From Sulfitobacter sp. JL08 (GTDB taxonomy: Bacteria > Pseudomonadota > Alphaproteobacteria > Rhodobacterales > Rhodobacteraceae): a stretch of DNA of 64,000 nucleotides. Below the pieces are notes generated by a model. The model made no database searches. It worked only from the letters and a program-made list of their open reading frames with translations, and was not told the DNA's origin. This document shows, one piece after another, positions 1 through 11,720 of the stretch (position 1 is the stretch's first letter; each line of letters opens with the position of its first letter). Location: positions 3,224,001-3,288,000 of the forward strand of contig NZ_CP025815.1 in assembly GCF_003352045.1 (NCBI RefSeq), in the 5' to 3' direction. The position numbers and the translations under genes were made by a program.

Positions 1-602
1 TCTTTGGCAAACAGGTTACAATCCGCCCCATCGCAGGCACCCGTCCGCGCGGTGCCACCCCCGAAGAAGACCGCGCGTTGGAAGCAGAACTGCTGGCTGA
101 CAAAAAGGAACTGGCGGAACATTTGATGCTGTTGGATCTGGGCCGAAACGATACGGGGCGCGTTTCAAAAATCGGCACGGTGCGCCCGACAGAACAATTT
201 ATCATCGAACGCTACAGTCACGTCATGCACATCGTGTCCAACGTGGTGGGTGAACTGGCCGATGGCTGTGATGCGCTGGACGCGTTTTTTGCCGGAATGC
301 CCGCAGGAACGGTTTCGGGCGCACCCAAGGTGCGTGCGATGGAAATCATAGATGAGCTTGAGCCCGAAAAACGGGGCCTTTATGGCGGTGGCGTTGGCTA
401 TTTCAGCGCCGGCGGCGACATGGATATGTGCATCGCTTTGCGCACCGCCGTTGTGCAGGACAAAAAGCTGTTTATTCAAGCCGGGGGCGGCGTGGTTTAC
501 GACAGCGATCCCGAGGCCGAATATCAGGAGACAGTGCATAAATCGAACGCGATCCGGCGCGCGGCGGCAGATGCATCACGCTTTACCGGTGGAAACAGCT
601 AG
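1..602 (+). CDS. trpE: Anthranilate synthase component I, C-terminal part (5'-truncated by window edge)
   Basis: Large subunit of anthranilate synthase, which makes anthranilate from chorismate in the cytoplasm as the first step of tryptophan synthesis. The reading frame is open from base 3 and begins mid-protein with [17 protein letters not shown], followed by [16 protein letters not shown], the [20 protein letters not shown] segment and [14 protein letters not shown], all typical of the chorismate-binding domain. About the last 199 residues are present, ending with a TAG stop. The start and any trpG/trpD partner lie outside the window. Downstream it converges with a LysR gene across about 40 bases. 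PabB and isochorismate synthases share the fold, but the GTRPRG and DLGRND motifs fit TrpE best. Confidence 0.93.
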   Translation, partial: FGKQVTIRPIAGTRPRGATPEEDRALEAELLADKKELAEHLMLLDLGRNDTGRVSKIGTVRPTEQFIIERYSHVMHIVSNVVGELADGCDALDAFFAGMPAGTVSGAPKVRAMEIIDELEPEKRGLYGGGVGYFSAGGDMDMCIALRTAVVQDKKLFIQAGGGVVYDSDPEAEYQETVHKSNAIRRAAADASRFTGGNS

Positions 603-641
603 TTTTTCCACAGGCCCGCAACAATGCGTTGCATACTCCTC

Positions 642-1490
642 TCAACCCTGATCCTGACAAAACGCACGACACAGGATTTCCCATTGCCGCCTGGTGATCG
701 CGGAGCGATCCGCGCACATCCAGTATGTCGCCTCGGTCTTCAGAACGGCATCCGTCAACCGCCGTACCGCGCCTCTCTTCAATGCGGCGTCACTCAGCGG
801 CAGGGACGCCAGCAAAACACCTGCCCCGGCCATTGCCGCCGCCAGTGCGCCGGAATAACTGTCAAATCTCAGATGCGGAACGGGTGTTGCAGACGTGCCC
901 GAATATCGCGCCCAGTCCTGCCATCCGGCACGCGGGCCGGACACACCCAGACGCGGAATATCCTGCCATTCCTGATGCCCTATTTGGGCAACCGGGCTCA
1001 GGGCCTCTTCAAACAGACGCACGGCATATCGCCCCGGCCAATCGCCCAGACCGTACCGGATTTCAACGCCTGACTCCTTTGGGCTGAAATCGGATTGCAA
1101 CACCATGCTGGCAAAAGAAACCTCCATACCGTCGGGAAGGGCACGCAAGCGCGGCGCCAGCCAAAGCTGGGTGACAGAAGCGCTTGCCGTGATGGTGATT
1201 TTGCCCTGCCGCGCGCCAAACAAATCCTGCGAACTGTCGCGCAGCGTGCGCAAGGCATCACTGACATAAGGCAGCCACGCTTCACCATCGACGCTCAGGC
1301 TCACGCCTCGGGCCGAGCGTACAAACAATCGCGTCCCCAGACGCCGTTCCAGGTGCCCGATACGCTGACTGATCGCCGCCTGAGTCAGTCCGGTTTCCGT
1401 TGCGGCCGCCGTAAAACTACCCAGCCGCGCCGCAACTTCGTAAGCGCGGATCCATTCTAGCGGCAAGTCCTGAAAGCCGGGTTTAGCCAT
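642..1490 (-). CDS. LysR-family transcriptional regulator (GcvA-like), divergent from tmpAB
   Basis: DNA-binding regulator of 282 residues. The N-terminal winged helix-turn-helix (LEWIRAYEVAARLGSFTAAA, then TGLTQAAISQRIGHLERRLG) is followed by an effector-binding domain with HLRFDSY and AGAGVLLASLPL, which resembles the GcvA/AmpR branch. An upstream extension in frame is possible, but the ATG used here opens the conserved start (MAKPGFQDLPLEWIRAYEV) and leaves a 103-base divergent promoter region shared with tmpA. LysR proteins usually control the divergent neighbour, so it probably regulates tmpA-tmpB in response to a phosphonate or quaternary amine. That regulatory role is inferred from position only. 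Confidence 0.85.
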   Translation of the reverse strand: MAKPGFQDLPLEWIRAYEVAARLGSFTAAATETGLTQAAISQRIGHLERRLGTRLFVRSARGVSLSVDGEAWLPYVSDALRTLRDSSQDLFGARQGKITITASASVTQLWLAPRLRALPDGMEVSFASMVLQSDFSPKESGVEIRYGLGDWPGRYAVRLFEEALSPVAQIGHQEWQDIPRLGVSGPRAGWQDWARYSGTSATPVPHLRFDSYSGALAAAMAGAGVLLASLPLSDAALKRGAVRRLTDAVLKTEATYWMCADRSAITRRQWEILCRAFCQDQG

Positions 1491-3323
<1,833 letters not shown>

Positions 3324-3529
3324 CCTGCCCGCACTGTTACGTCATTTTGTTTGTTTTCTTTGATTGAAGGCACGTTTTTCTCAACAACCGCAGGTTTTCC
3401 GCGCGATTGTCCCCAACTCGCGCCCAGTCCGACGCAATGCTTTCTTGGCGCGGCCCCATTTCGGTCGCACTCCGTTTCTAGACAGAGGTCAGGCAAATAA
3501 AAAAAACAGGCAAAACGGAAACAAGTACC

Positions 3530-3859
3530 ATGTTGAGCAGATTGGAAATTATCGCATTCGCCACGTTCATGTGTCTGGCCAGCATTGGCCGCGCCGACGA
3601 ACAGGTTATCATCGTGATGAGCAACACGTTCTTTCCCGACATATCCTACGTCGAAGTCGGAGATACGATACGGTTCGTCAATTCCACCACGCAGGATCAA
3701 ACCATCATATCCGCAGATGCGGCCTGGTCCGTTGGCCCACTGGCCGCCGGGCAAGAAGCGGTTATGACCGTGGTCCAGGGCATTTCAACCGAGTTTCGCA
3801 GCGCTGCCCTTGTCAGCATGGATGGCAGTTTCAGCTTTGCTCCGACCCCGATGGAATGA
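3530..3859 (+). CDS. Secreted cupredoxin-like protein lacking copper ligands
   Basis: Small protein of 109 residues with an N-terminal Sec signal (about residues 1-22, cleavage likely after SIGRA). The mature part reads like a pseudoazurin/plastocyanin strand pattern: VIIVMSNTFFPDISYVEVGDTIRFVN, then GPLAAGQEAVMTV. However, no His follows VNSTTQDQ where the first ligand is expected, and the C-terminal Cys-His-Met cluster is absent (there is no Cys in the mature part). It is therefore probably a cupredoxin fold that does not bind copper. It stands alone, about 200 bases after tmpB and convergent with the YedK gene. Function unknown. Confidence 0.6.
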   Translation: MLSRLEIIAFATFMCLASIGRADEQVIIVMSNTFFPDISYVEVGDTIRFVNSTTQDQTIISADAAWSVGPLAAGQEAVMTVVQGISTEFRSAALVSMDGSFSFAPTPME

Positions 3860-3887
3860 TCGCGGCACGGCGATCCACCACCCTGCC

Positions 3888-4547
3888 CTAAACCGGTTCG
3901 ATCAATTCCTGCCCACTGGCGCGGTTTGAATTGACAGCCGGATCAACACGATGGAACGCCAGCGTGCCGTCGGGCGCGGAGGCCATAAGGGCAGCGGCCC
4001 CCTTTCCGTCTTCGCCCAACCACAACGGCCAGTCTTTTTGTGCCAGCACCACAGGCATCCGGTGGTGAATTGGGGCAATTGCTGCATTTGCACCGGTGGT
4101 GACAATCGCGCAGGTATGCATTTTTTCCCCTTCGCCGCCCCAGCTTTGCCAGATGCCGGCAAAGGCCAGCGGCCTTTGATCGGCTGCGTGAATGTACCAC
4201 GGCAAACGGTTGCCTTCGGGTGTTTTTGTCCATTCGTAAAACCCGGACGCCACGATCAGGCAGCGCCGTTCCCGACAGGCTGATTTGAAGGCCGGTTTTT
4301 CCGCAATCGTTTCCGCGCGGGCATTGATCAGCAGCGGCCCGTCATTGGGTTTCTTGTACCAATGCGGCACAAACCCCCAGCGCATCGGGGTCAAGACGCG
4401 GCCGGTTTCGGCCAATGATACTACATGCACCTCATTGGTCGGGCAAACATTGTAATTGGGCACATCCGGCAAAGTGTTGGCCGGGGCCGCCGCAAAAAGC
4501 TGCGCCATCGCGTCATTGGGCAGGGTGATCGCAAAACGTCCGCACAT
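3888..4547 (-). CDS. SOS response-associated peptidase (YedK/HMCES family)
   Basis: SRAP-domain protein of 219 residues that forms a covalent crosslink through Cys2 with abasic sites in single-stranded DNA, shielding them during replication. The ATG chosen puts the invariant Cys at position 2 (MCGRFAITLP); further in-frame starts upstream would bury it and so cannot be right. Other family motifs are NYNVCPTNEVHVV, RWGFVPHWYK, INARAETIAEKPAF, ASGFYEWTK (catalytic Glu) and PIHHRMPVVL (catalytic His). Stand-alone gene, convergent with the cupredoxin-like gene and divergent from the TPR-sulfotransferase gene. Confidence 0.93.
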   Translation of the reverse strand: MCGRFAITLPNDAMAQLFAAAPANTLPDVPNYNVCPTNEVHVVSLAETGRVLTPMRWGFVPHWYKKPNDGPLLINARAETIAEKPAFKSACRERRCLIVASGFYEWTKTPEGNRLPWYIHAADQRPLAFAGIWQSWGGEGEKMHTCAIVTTGANAAIAPIHHRMPVVLAQKDWPLWLGEDGKGAAALMASAPDGTLAFHRVDPAVNSNRASGQELIEPV

Positions 4548-4661
4548 GGATGTCATTCTAAGTTCATCGCGTCGCGCTTTCCAGATGCGTTTCGGCGACC
4601 TTGTGTTCATCCATGCCGCCCCCTAAAACGCAGGCACCGTTGCCAATCCAAAGGGCCCGTC

Positions 4662-6434
4662 ATGACTGCTGAACAAGACGCCAAAGCCATCGCCGCATTG
4701 CTGAATCAGGGCGAAGCGAAGAAGGCATTGAAACAGGCCAAGATCGCGATCAAACGTTATCCGCGCACGGCGTTTTTCATGAACCTTGCGGGATTGGCGC
4801 TGAGCACGTCAGGCCAGCCGCGCGAGGCGATCAGATATTTTCAGGACGCGGTCAAGACACAGCCGGAATTTCCTGATGCACATCGCAATCTGGCGCAAAC
4901 CCTTGTTCTGATCGGACAGCCGGACAAAGCGGTTACAGTGCTGAAACGCCACCTGGCCAGATCCCCGAAAGATGCTGAGGCGGAATATCTGCTGGCACAA
5001 TCCTATTCGCAGGCCGAAGACCCTGTCACAGCCGAAGGTCATGCCAGCCGTGCCATTGAACTGAACCCGCGCATGGCCAAGGCCTATAACCTGCGCGCGG
5101 TCCTGCACAGCGGCTTTCAACGCTATGACGAGGCATTGAAAGACTATGAATCAGCGTTGTCTTTCAATCCGAATGATCCCAATGCGCTGACCAACATATC
5201 GCTGCCACTGGCGCGCCAGAACCGCCACGAAGATGCGATGAAAGTCATTGAAAAGGCGCTGTCCATCGCGCCATTGAATATCGCCACGATTTTGCGGTAT
5301 GGCGTCCAGCTGAATGAACTTGGCCGCGTGGACGAGGCGGTGCAGGCCTATCGTCAGGTGCTGGATCTGGCCCCCGGCCATCCCACGGCACTGACTCGTC
5401 TGGCGATGATTGCCCCCGCCGATCAACTGGATGAAGTGATAGAACAACTTGTGCCCGCCTTTAACGCCGCGCCGAAACGCGGCGAGGATCGCGTGCAGCT
5501 GGCCTATGGTCTGGCAGAAGCGTTCAAGAAACAGCGCAACACGGAACAGGTGCATCACTGGCTGGCGCAGGCGAATGCGGCACAATCCATGCTGACGCCC
5601 ACCGTGCAACAGGACACGTTTGAAAAGTATCAGGTCAACCTGCACAAACGCATCACCGAACGTTTTGCGGATGTCATCACGCCGGATGCAAAGGGGGATG
5701 CAGAAAAACCGACGCCTGTTTTCGTTCTGGGCATGCCGCGTTCTGGCACCACGCTGACGGAAACGGTTCTGGCCACCCACCCAAATATCGCGGGCATGGG
5801 CGAACGCGCCACGGCGGCAACGCTGCTGCGCTATGTCCTGCGCGATGATCTGCCCTTTGGCAACGAAGAGGCCCGCCAGTTTGCCGCCGATTACCGCGCA
5901 GACCTGCACGGTATGCCGGAAGGCCCGGAATTTTTCATCGACAAGATGCCTGAAAACTACCGGCTGATCGGCTTTCTGCACATGGCGTTCCCAAAGGCCA
6001 AGATCGTGCATCTGGTGCGCGATCCCCGTGATGTCGCATGGTCGATCTGGAGCAATTATTTCACTGGTGGTTTGCGTGTGTACACCTACGACATGAAGCG
6101 CATGGCCCAGCGTTGCAACGATTACAAACGCCTGATGGCGCATTGGCACAGGGTCTGCCCCGGCGTCATCCATGATCTGAAATACGATGATCTTGTGTCC
6201 GATATCGACGCGGCCAGCCGTAATCTGGCCGCCTATATCGGACTGGACTGGATCCCTGAAATGGCCGCGCCGCACACCAGCACTGCCCCCGTTCTGACGG
6301 CGTCCGTCAACCAGGTGCGCGAGCCGGTTCATACCAAATCTATCGGCAACTGGCAAAAGCACGAACAGGAACTTACGCCCTTCATCAAGGCGCTGGACCC
6401 CGAGCTTTGGCCCGAGGTCTTTGACAACGCTTGA
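4662..6434 (+). CDS. TPR-repeat sulfotransferase
   Basis: Protein of 590 residues. Residues from about 5 to 330 form a run of tetratricopeptide repeats (for example AFFMNLAGLALSTSGQPREA, then AHRNLAQTLVLIGQPDKAV). The C-terminal part is a PAPS-dependent sulfotransferase: VLGMPRSGTTLTE around residue 360 is the 5'-phosphosulfate loop and KIVHLVRDPRDVAWSIWSNY the 3'-phosphate site. No signal peptide or membrane helix is seen, so it is probably cytoplasmic with an unknown acceptor (polysaccharide, lipid or peptide). Start chosen at the ATG before TAEQDAKAIAALL; the frame is open far upstream into the antisense of the YedK gene. Its stop abuts directly on the stop of the opposite 5'-nucleotidase gene. 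Confidence 0.85.
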   Translation: MTAEQDAKAIAALLNQGEAKKALKQAKIAIKRYPRTAFFMNLAGLALSTSGQPREAIRYFQDAVKTQPEFPDAHRNLAQTLVLIGQPDKAVTVLKRHLARSPKDAEAEYLLAQSYSQAEDPVTAEGHASRAIELNPRMAKAYNLRAVLHSGFQRYDEALKDYESALSFNPNDPNALTNISLPLARQNRHEDAMKVIEKALSIAPLNIATILRYGVQLNELGRVDEAVQAYRQVLDLAPGHPTALTRLAMIAPADQLDEVIEQLVPAFNAAPKRGEDRVQLAYGLAEAFKKQRNTEQVHHWLAQANAAQSMLTPTVQQDTFEKYQVNLHKRITERFADVITPDAKGDAEKPTPVFVLGMPRSGTTLTETVLATHPNIAGMGERATAATLLRYVLRDDLPFGNEEARQFAADYRADLHGMPEGPEFFIDKMPENYRLIGFLHMAFPKAKIVHLVRDPRDVAWSIWSNYFTGGLRVYTYDMKRMAQRCNDYKRLMAHWHRVCPGVIHDLKYDDLVSDIDAASRNLAAYIGLDWIPEMAAPHTSTAPVLTASVNQVREPVHTKSIGNWQKHEQELTPFIKALDPELWPEVFDNA

Positions 6435-8012
6435 CTATTTTCGCGCGATGCGCCCGTCGGTATAGGGCGTGTACGGGCCCTGCGCCGCCAGATACTCGGC
6501 TGTGACATCTGCCAGATCGGGGCCGTAATCATAGGCGTTCTTGTCATCGCCTTTGAACATGTCATACCCGTCACCGCCGTTTCGCACGTAGTTGTTTGTC
6601 ACGACCTTGTAGGTTTTGGCAGGATCAATCGGCACAAAAGCATCTCCCTCGGCAACCAGAACTTCGGTGATCCGCCCGTCCATCGGGGATGCCGCCGGAT
6701 TCCAGGTAAACTTGATGCCTGCGACTTGCGGAAAACGGCCCTTTACTTCTTCGACCTGGCTTACCCCGTTTTCCAATGCCGCGATCACGCCCGCGCCGTT
6801 GATTTCGAATGTGGACAGCGTGTTCTGAAACGGCAGCACAGTCAGCACTTCGCCCATTGTGATTTCGCCTGCATCAATGCTGGCCCGTAAACCGCCGGAA
6901 TTGGCAATCGCGATCGTGACACCCTGATCTTTGACACGGTCCAGCATGGCATCAGCCACCAGATTGCCCATGTCACATTCCTGAACGCGGCACACATCAC
7001 GGTCACCGCCAATAGGCGCTGCGGCCTGCGCCACCACCTTTTCACGGATTTCATTCAGCGGGGCAGCCATTTCCGCAATCCGTGCAAGTGTGCTTTCATC
7101 TTCGCTAACACCTGCATCCATGATCAGCGGTTCACCGATTGCAGTCACGACATCGCCCGCATCATTAAAGGTTACATTCAGTTCGCCCAGAAACTTGCCA
7201 TAGGCATAGGCCTGAACGATCGCAGTGTTCCCCACCATTGTAGGATATGGCCCGACAGCGCGGTCGGACGTGTTGCTGAGCAACGTGTTGGAATGCCCCC
7301 CCACAATCACATCCACACCGGTTGTGCCCGCAGCAACAATCTGGTCCACAAAATAGCCAGAGTGGCTGAGCACGATAATCTTGTTGATGCCCTGCGCCGT
7401 CAGACGGTCCACCTCGCCCTGAACGGCAGGCACCGGATCGCTAAAAACGATATTCGGTCCCGGGCTGGCCAGTTCGTCGGTATCCTGCGGGGTCAGCCCG
7501 ATCAGGCCAAGTTTTTCGCCCCCGCGTTCGATCACGGTGGATTTCAGCAATTTGTCCGCCAGCAGCGGTTCCGCCGAAAAATCGGCGTTGGACATCAGAA
7601 CAGGAAAGTCGACGGCATCCATGAACCCGCGCAGCACTTCGGGGCCATCATCGAATTCATGGTTTCCCACGGTCATCGCATCATAGCCCATCTTGTTCAT
7701 CATTTCGGCGGCCAACTGGCCCTTGTAATAGGTGTAAAACAGCGTGCCCTGAAACTGATCCCCGCCATCGACCAGAATGGAATTGTTCGATCGTGCGCGG
7801 GCCCCGGCGATGGCTGTCACCAAACGAGCAGATCCGCCAAAACATTTGCCTTCGGCGGCGTCTTCTGCGCCGCATCCGCTGTCATATTTGTTGATCGGCT
7901 CAAAGCGGGCGTGAAAATCGTTGGTATGCAGGATCGTCAACGTATAGTCGGCGGCCGCCACTCCGGCAGTCAGGGTCAGGGCGGCGACAGAGGCTAGCAG
8001 GCGGGACATCAT
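6435..8012 (-). CDS. Periplasmic 5'-nucleotidase / UshA-type bifunctional metallophosphatase
   Basis: Exported nucleotidase of 525 residues that releases phosphate from nucleotides in the periplasm. A signal peptide ([20 protein letters not shown]) is followed by a calcineurin-like phosphoesterase domain with [41 protein letters not shown] and VGGHSNTLL as metal ligands. The 5'-nucleotidase C-terminal domain carries [29 protein letters not shown] and [14 protein letters not shown]. Cysteines around [11 protein letters not shown] and CRVQECD probably form disulfides. Start is the first of two adjacent ATGs, nine bases after AAGGA. No intergenic base separates its stop from that of the TPR-sulfotransferase. 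SoxB or CpdB relatives are less likely. Confidence 0.9.
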   Translation of the reverse strand: MMSRLLASVAALTLTAGVAAADYTLTILHTNDFHARFEPINKYDSGCGAEDAAEGKCFGGSARLVTAIAGARARSNNSILVDGGDQFQGTLFYTYYKGQLAAEMMNKMGYDAMTVGNHEFDDGPEVLRGFMDAVDFPVLMSNADFSAEPLLADKLLKSTVIERGGEKLGLIGLTPQDTDELASPGPNIVFSDPVPAVQGEVDRLTAQGINKIIVLSHSGYFVDQIVAAGTTGVDVIVGGHSNTLLSNTSDRAVGPYPTMVGNTAIVQAYAYGKFLGELNVTFNDAGDVVTAIGEPLIMDAGVSEDESTLARIAEMAAPLNEIREKVVAQAAAPIGGDRDVCRVQECDMGNLVADAMLDRVKDQGVTIAIANSGGLRASIDAGEITMGEVLTVLPFQNTLSTFEINGAGVIAALENGVSQVEEVKGRFPQVAGIKFTWNPAASPMDGRITEVLVAEGDAFVPIDPAKTYKVVTNNYVRNGGDGYDMFKGDDKNAYDYGPDLADVTAEYLAAQGPYTPYTDGRIARK

Positions 8013-8153
8013 GGCAGAGATTCCTTTTGAAAATGGCGCTAACCCAAATGCTGCGCCCAAGACGCGCCAAAGTCAAAGGTCACGCACATTCACCTGACGT
8101 AAATCGCCCGATCCCGCTTGACCACCGCAAGTGCCCAAGGCATCACAAATGCC

Positions 8154-8492
8154 ATGCAGATATTCAAAATCCTCCGCCAGGACGAATGGAAGGCGCTGCG
8201 CGCCGAAAAAGAAACCCAAGGTGCGCCGATCGACATCGCGGACGGCTATATCCATTTTTCAACCCCCGAACAGGTTGTCGAAACGGCGTCCAAACATTTC
8301 GCCGGCGTTGGCGATCTTATGCTGTTGTCACTGGACAGCGAACACCTTGGCCCCGCGCTGAAATGGGAACCGTCCCGCGGCGGCGCGTTGTTTCCGCATC
8401 TCTACGGACCGCTGAAGCTTTCCGACGTGGAATGGGCGCAGCCTTTGCCGCTGAACGGGGACACCCACGCCTTTCCGCCGGGGTTGTTGTGA
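8154..8492 (+). CDS. DUF952 family protein
   Basis: Cytoplasmic protein of 112 residues matching the DUF952 pattern: [15 protein letters not shown], then [48 protein letters not shown] and the proline-rich end. The family resembles an ADP-ribosyltransferase-like fold, but no activity is established to my knowledge. The chosen ATG begins at the conserved MQIFKI; about twelve extra residues upstream are possible. Its TGA overlaps the GTG start of pyrD (GTGA), so it is probably the first gene of a DUF952-pyrD-arsC operon. Confidence 0.85.
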   Translation: MQIFKILRQDEWKALRAEKETQGAPIDIADGYIHFSTPEQVVETASKHFAGVGDLMLLSLDSEHLGPALKWEPSRGGALFPHLYGPLKLSDVEWAQPLPLNGDTHAFPPGLL

Positions 8493-9541
8493 GCGTTCTG
8501 GAACGGGTCGGTCTGTCCGCATTGCGCAGGATCGACCCCGAAGCGGCGCACACGCTGGCGCTGCGCGCATTGCGCGCAGGGCTTGCCCCGATGCCGGGGC
8601 CTGTGACTTCGCCGCGTCTGCAAACCACGCTGGCCGGTCTGACGTTGCCCAATCCTGTGGGGCTGGCCGCAGGGTTTGACAAGAACGCCGAGGCGCTGCA
8701 CCCGCTGTCGCGTGCAGGGTTCGGATTCATCGAGGTGGGCGCCGCCACGCCTCGCGCCCAGCCCGGAAACCCCAAACCGCGCCTGTTCCGCCTGACACGC
8801 GACAAGGCGGCGATCAACAGGTTCGGGTTCAATAATGACGGAATGGATGTGATTGCAGCCCGTCTTGCAAAACGTCCCTGTGATGCAGTGATCGGGCTGA
8901 ACCTTGGGGCGAACAAGGACAGCCCTGACAAATCAGCGGATTTTGCCACAGTCCTGAACACATGCGGTGCATATCTGGATTTTGCGACCGTCAATGTGTC
9001 GTCGCCCAACACCGAAAAGCTGCGGGATCTTCAGGGCCCCGCCGCCCTGAGCGAGCTGTTGAACGGTGTGATGCGCGTGCGCGATGCGCTGGCGCGCCCC
9101 ATTCCGGTGTTTCTGAAAATCGCGCCGGATCTTACAGAAAACGATCTGACAGATATTGCTGCGGTCGCCAGCAAAGCCGGTGTGGATGCGATCATTGCCA
9201 CCAATACCACGCTGGACAGGGCGGGCCTACATGGCCCGCACGCCTCAGAAGCGGGCGGCCTTTCGGGCGCACCCCTGTTTGAAAAATCGACACACGTTCT
9301 TGCGCAGCTTGCAACGCTTAGCGATCTGCCGCTGATCGGGGTTGGCGGTATCGGTTCGCCCGATCAGGCCTATGCAAAAATCCGCGCCGGCGCATCGGCC
9401 GTCCAGCTTTATACGGCGCTTGTATATGGCGGTCTGTCATTGGGTGCCAACATCGTCCGCGGGCTGGACGAATTGTTGCGCCGCGACGGGTTTGATACGG
9501 TCGCAGACGCTGTCGGCACCGGCAAAAAGGAATGGACATGA
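8489..9541 (+). CDS. pyrD: Dihydroorotate dehydrogenase (quinone), class 2
   Basis: FMN enzyme of 350 residues that oxidises dihydroorotate to orotate in pyrimidine synthesis, passing electrons to membrane quinone. The N-terminal extension ([20 protein letters not shown]) is the membrane-binding element of class 2 enzymes. FMN-site motifs are [80 protein letters not shown] and [20 protein letters not shown]. Start is a GTG overlapping the DUF952 stop; the frame is open a further 460 bases upstream but that part is the neighbour's other frame. Its stop overlaps the start of the arsC-like gene (ATGA). Confidence 0.95.
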   Translation: MSVLERVGLSALRRIDPEAAHTLALRALRAGLAPMPGPVTSPRLQTTLAGLTLPNPVGLAAGFDKNAEALHPLSRAGFGFIEVGAATPRAQPGNPKPRLFRLTRDKAAINRFGFNNDGMDVIAARLAKRPCDAVIGLNLGANKDSPDKSADFATVLNTCGAYLDFATVNVSSPNTEKLRDLQGPAALSELLNGVMRVRDALARPIPVFLKIAPDLTENDLTDIAAVASKAGVDAIIATNTTLDRAGLHGPHASEAGGLSGAPLFEKSTHVLAQLATLSDLPLIGVGGIGSPDQAYAKIRAGASAVQLYTALVYGGLSLGANIVRGLDELLRRDGFDTVADAVGTGKKEWT

Positions 9542-9879
9542 TCACGATATGGCACAACCCGCGCTGTTCCAAATCCCGTCAGGCGCTTGCCCTGATCGAA
9601 GGCAAGACAGATGTCACAGTGCGCAGATATCTTGACGATGCACCATCGGAAGCGGAAATTCGCGCGACCCTCGCCGCGCTGGGTCACCCGCCTGCCATCA
9701 CCATGATGCGCATTGGTGAAAAGCTGTTCAAAGAACTGGGCCTGACCAAGACCACGGATGACACGACCCTGATCGCGGCGATGGCACAGCACCCGATCCT
9801 GATCGAACGACCCATTGCTTTTGCAGGCAATCACGCCGTGATCGGGCGACCGCCGGAAAACGTGCTGAATCTGGTGTAG
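9538..9879 (+). CDS. arsC: ArsC-family glutaredoxin-dependent arsenate reductase
   Basis: Thioredoxin-fold reductase of 113 residues. [17 protein letters not shown] gives the catalytic Cys followed by the family Arg, and the C-terminal [11 protein letters not shown] and [10 protein letters not shown] segments carry the two Arg residues that hold arsenate in plasmid-type ArsC. That favours true arsenate reductase over the YffB/Spx relatives. Two ATGs six bases apart are available; the second overlaps the pyrD stop as ATGA and has AAGGA at a normal distance, so it is preferred. No arsenic transporter or ArsR regulator is next to it, so a role in arsenate resistance is only inferred from family. 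Confidence 0.85.
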   Translation: MITIWHNPRCSKSRQALALIEGKTDVTVRRYLDDAPSEAEIRATLAALGHPPAITMMRIGEKLFKELGLTKTTDDTTLIAAMAQHPILIERPIAFAGNHAVIGRPPENVLNLV

Positions 9880-9882
9880 CGG

Positions 9883-11217
9883 CTAATCGGCCAACCGTTC
9901 CAGTGCAGGGTATCGCGCGCCCAGCGTGATACCGCGCGCGACAAAGGAAATGATCAGGGCCAGCCACAATCCATGGTTGCCAAAGGCCGGAACCATCAGA
10001 CTGGCGGCAACAACATAAATGACAAAGCTGATCGCCATCATGTTGCGCATGTCGCGCGTTCGTGTTGCGCCGATAAAGATACCGTCCAGCATCCATGCGG
10101 CAAGGCCCGCAAGTGGTGTGAAAATCATGTAAATCAGATAGATACGCGCCTCTTCTCTGACATCGGGTGAAGTGGACATGACATCAATGATCCATCCCCC
10201 GAAAAAGGCAAAGCTGAGGGACAGGAGACTGACACAGAACAGTCCCCAACCGCTGGTCAGCAAAGCACCGCGCCGCAATGTCGCCCGCGCCCTTGCACCC
10301 ATGGCCTGCCCCACAATCGCTTCGGCGGCAAAGGCGAACCCGTCCAGTGCGAAGGCCGTGATCATCATGAATTGCACCAGCACCTGATTGGCGGCCAGCG
10401 TGACATCGCCGAAACCCGACCCGACAAACAGGAACGACACGAATATCGCTTCAAGCAACAGCGAGCGGATCAGGATATCCGAATTCACCACCGCCATGTG
10501 TTTCAGGCGAACCGCGTCAAACACCCGCGACCAGTCGCGCCAAGCAGGTACGGCAAAGGCCGAACGACACAGCCACAGGCCCAGCGCAAAGCCGCTCCAT
10601 TCAGCAAGAAATGTTGCAAAAGCAACGCCCTGCACGCCCCAGTTCAGACCAAGCACGAACCACAGGTCAAGCAGGATGTTCAATCCGTTCATCCAGACCT
10701 GCATGACCAGAACCGCGCGGGTGCGTTCCTGCGCGATCAGCCAGCCTGTGATGCCATATAGCCCGATGGCCGCCGGCGCCGACCATATCCGGATTTGCAT
10801 ATAATCCCGCGCCAGCGCCTCGACCTCGGCGCTGGCGGGGGCCGCCATGAACGCCGTCCAGAACACCGGCACCTGCAACAGGATCAACAACAGACCGGCG
10901 GACAATCCGATGATCTGGCTGCGAGTCAGCAACGCAGCCACCTCTCCGTCATTGCGCTGGCCGACGGCCTGCGCCGTCAATCCCACGGTGCCCATCCGCA
11001 AGAACCCGAATATCCAGTAGATCGCGCTGAGAACGATGGCACCGATCCCCACTGCGCCAATTGGCGCTGCCAGCCCCATCTGCCCGACCACACCGGTATC
11101 AACCGCGCCCAATATCGGCACGGTCGCATTTGACAGTACGATTGGCAGGGCAATGTTCAGAACACGCCGGTGGGTGACCGGTTTTGCCTTATCCCGAAAT
11201 TCGATCGCTTCAGCCAT
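9883..11217 (-). CDS. MATE-family efflux transporter
   Basis: Inner-membrane protein of 444 residues with about twelve hydrophobic helices, predicted to export organic cations or drugs using Na+ or H+. The two halves of the MATE fold are seen, each with a conserved opening (VLNIALPIVLSNATVPILGA, and LLLEAIFVSFLFVGSGFGDV), plus VDTGVVGQMG and LDGFAFAAEAIVGQAMGARA, which is close to the DinF branch. The ATG overlaps the end of the upstream thioesterase gene by eight bases, so the three genes from 12140 down to 9883 probably form one operon. Substrate unknown. Confidence 0.9.
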   Translation of the reverse strand: MAEAIEFRDKAKPVTHRRVLNIALPIVLSNATVPILGAVDTGVVGQMGLAAPIGAVGIGAIVLSAIYWIFGFLRMGTVGLTAQAVGQRNDGEVAALLTRSQIIGLSAGLLLILLQVPVFWTAFMAAPASAEVEALARDYMQIRIWSAPAAIGLYGITGWLIAQERTRAVLVMQVWMNGLNILLDLWFVLGLNWGVQGVAFATFLAEWSGFALGLWLCRSAFAVPAWRDWSRVFDAVRLKHMAVVNSDILIRSLLLEAIFVSFLFVGSGFGDVTLAANQVLVQFMMITAFALDGFAFAAEAIVGQAMGARARATLRRGALLTSGWGLFCVSLLSLSFAFFGGWIIDVMSTSPDVREEARIYLIYMIFTPLAGLAAWMLDGIFIGATRTRDMRNMMAISFVIYVVAASLMVPAFGNHGLWLALIISFVARGITLGARYPALERLAD

Positions 11218-11719
11218 TTCGCGAAGGCATCAGGAAATGCCCTGTGGCCTGCGCGAAAAGACGGTGGCGGTTGTCCTGCCATGCTTCAACATGCACGGAC
11301 GCGTACCGACGCCCGGACCGGTTGACCCGTGCGCGCGCATAGGCATCGCGGGGCAAACCGGATCTTAGATAATCCACTGTGAAATCGATTGTTTTCGGCA
11401 GTCGCGGCAATTCCCCCGCTTCAAGCTGATCCAGTTGGATCGCACCGGATTCGATATCTTCCCACAGATAGGTCCAACTGAGCGAAATAACCGAAGTCAC
11501 CTCGAGAAAGGCGGCAGTAACACCACCATGTAACGCCGGCAGCAGCGGATTGCCGATCAGCTTGTCGTCAAATGGCAGGATCGCGGTCAGTTCGTCGCCG
11601 CGCCTGTCAAACTCAATACCCAGAAACTGGATGTAAGGGACACCTTTGGCCAGCGCGCGCAGGGCCGCATCGCGCCGCTGTTTAACGACTTGCACAGGTT
11701 CTGGGGTTGGTCGCGCCAT
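11210..11719 (-). CDS. PaaI-type hotdog thioesterase
   Basis: Predicted acyl-CoA thioesterase of 169 residues with a single hotdog domain. Family signals are GIEFDRRGDELTAILPFDDKL, then PALHGGVTAAFLEVTSVISL (the HGG motif with the following helix) and TIDFTVDYLRSGL, followed by ARARVNRSGRRYASVHVEA. The ATG is preceded by AAGGGCGAT and lies one base after the stop of the next thioesterase gene. The two tandem paralogues are clearly different in sequence, so they may handle different acyl chains. Acyl substrate unknown. Confidence 0.85.
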   Translation of the reverse strand: MARPTPEPVQVVKQRRDAALRALAKGVPYIQFLGIEFDRRGDELTAILPFDDKLIGNPLLPALHGGVTAAFLEVTSVISLSWTYLWEDIESGAIQLDQLEAGELPRLPKTIDFTVDYLRSGLPRDAYARARVNRSGRRYASVHVEAWQDNRHRLFAQATGHFLMPSRNG

Positions 11720-11720
11720 G

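Noticed and set aside
5151-6362. Minus-strand open frame of about 400 codons inside the TPR-sulfotransferase gene
   Set aside because: Its translation is His/Arg-rich with no domain pattern, while the plus strand shows full TPR and sulfotransferase motifs; it is an antisense shadow.
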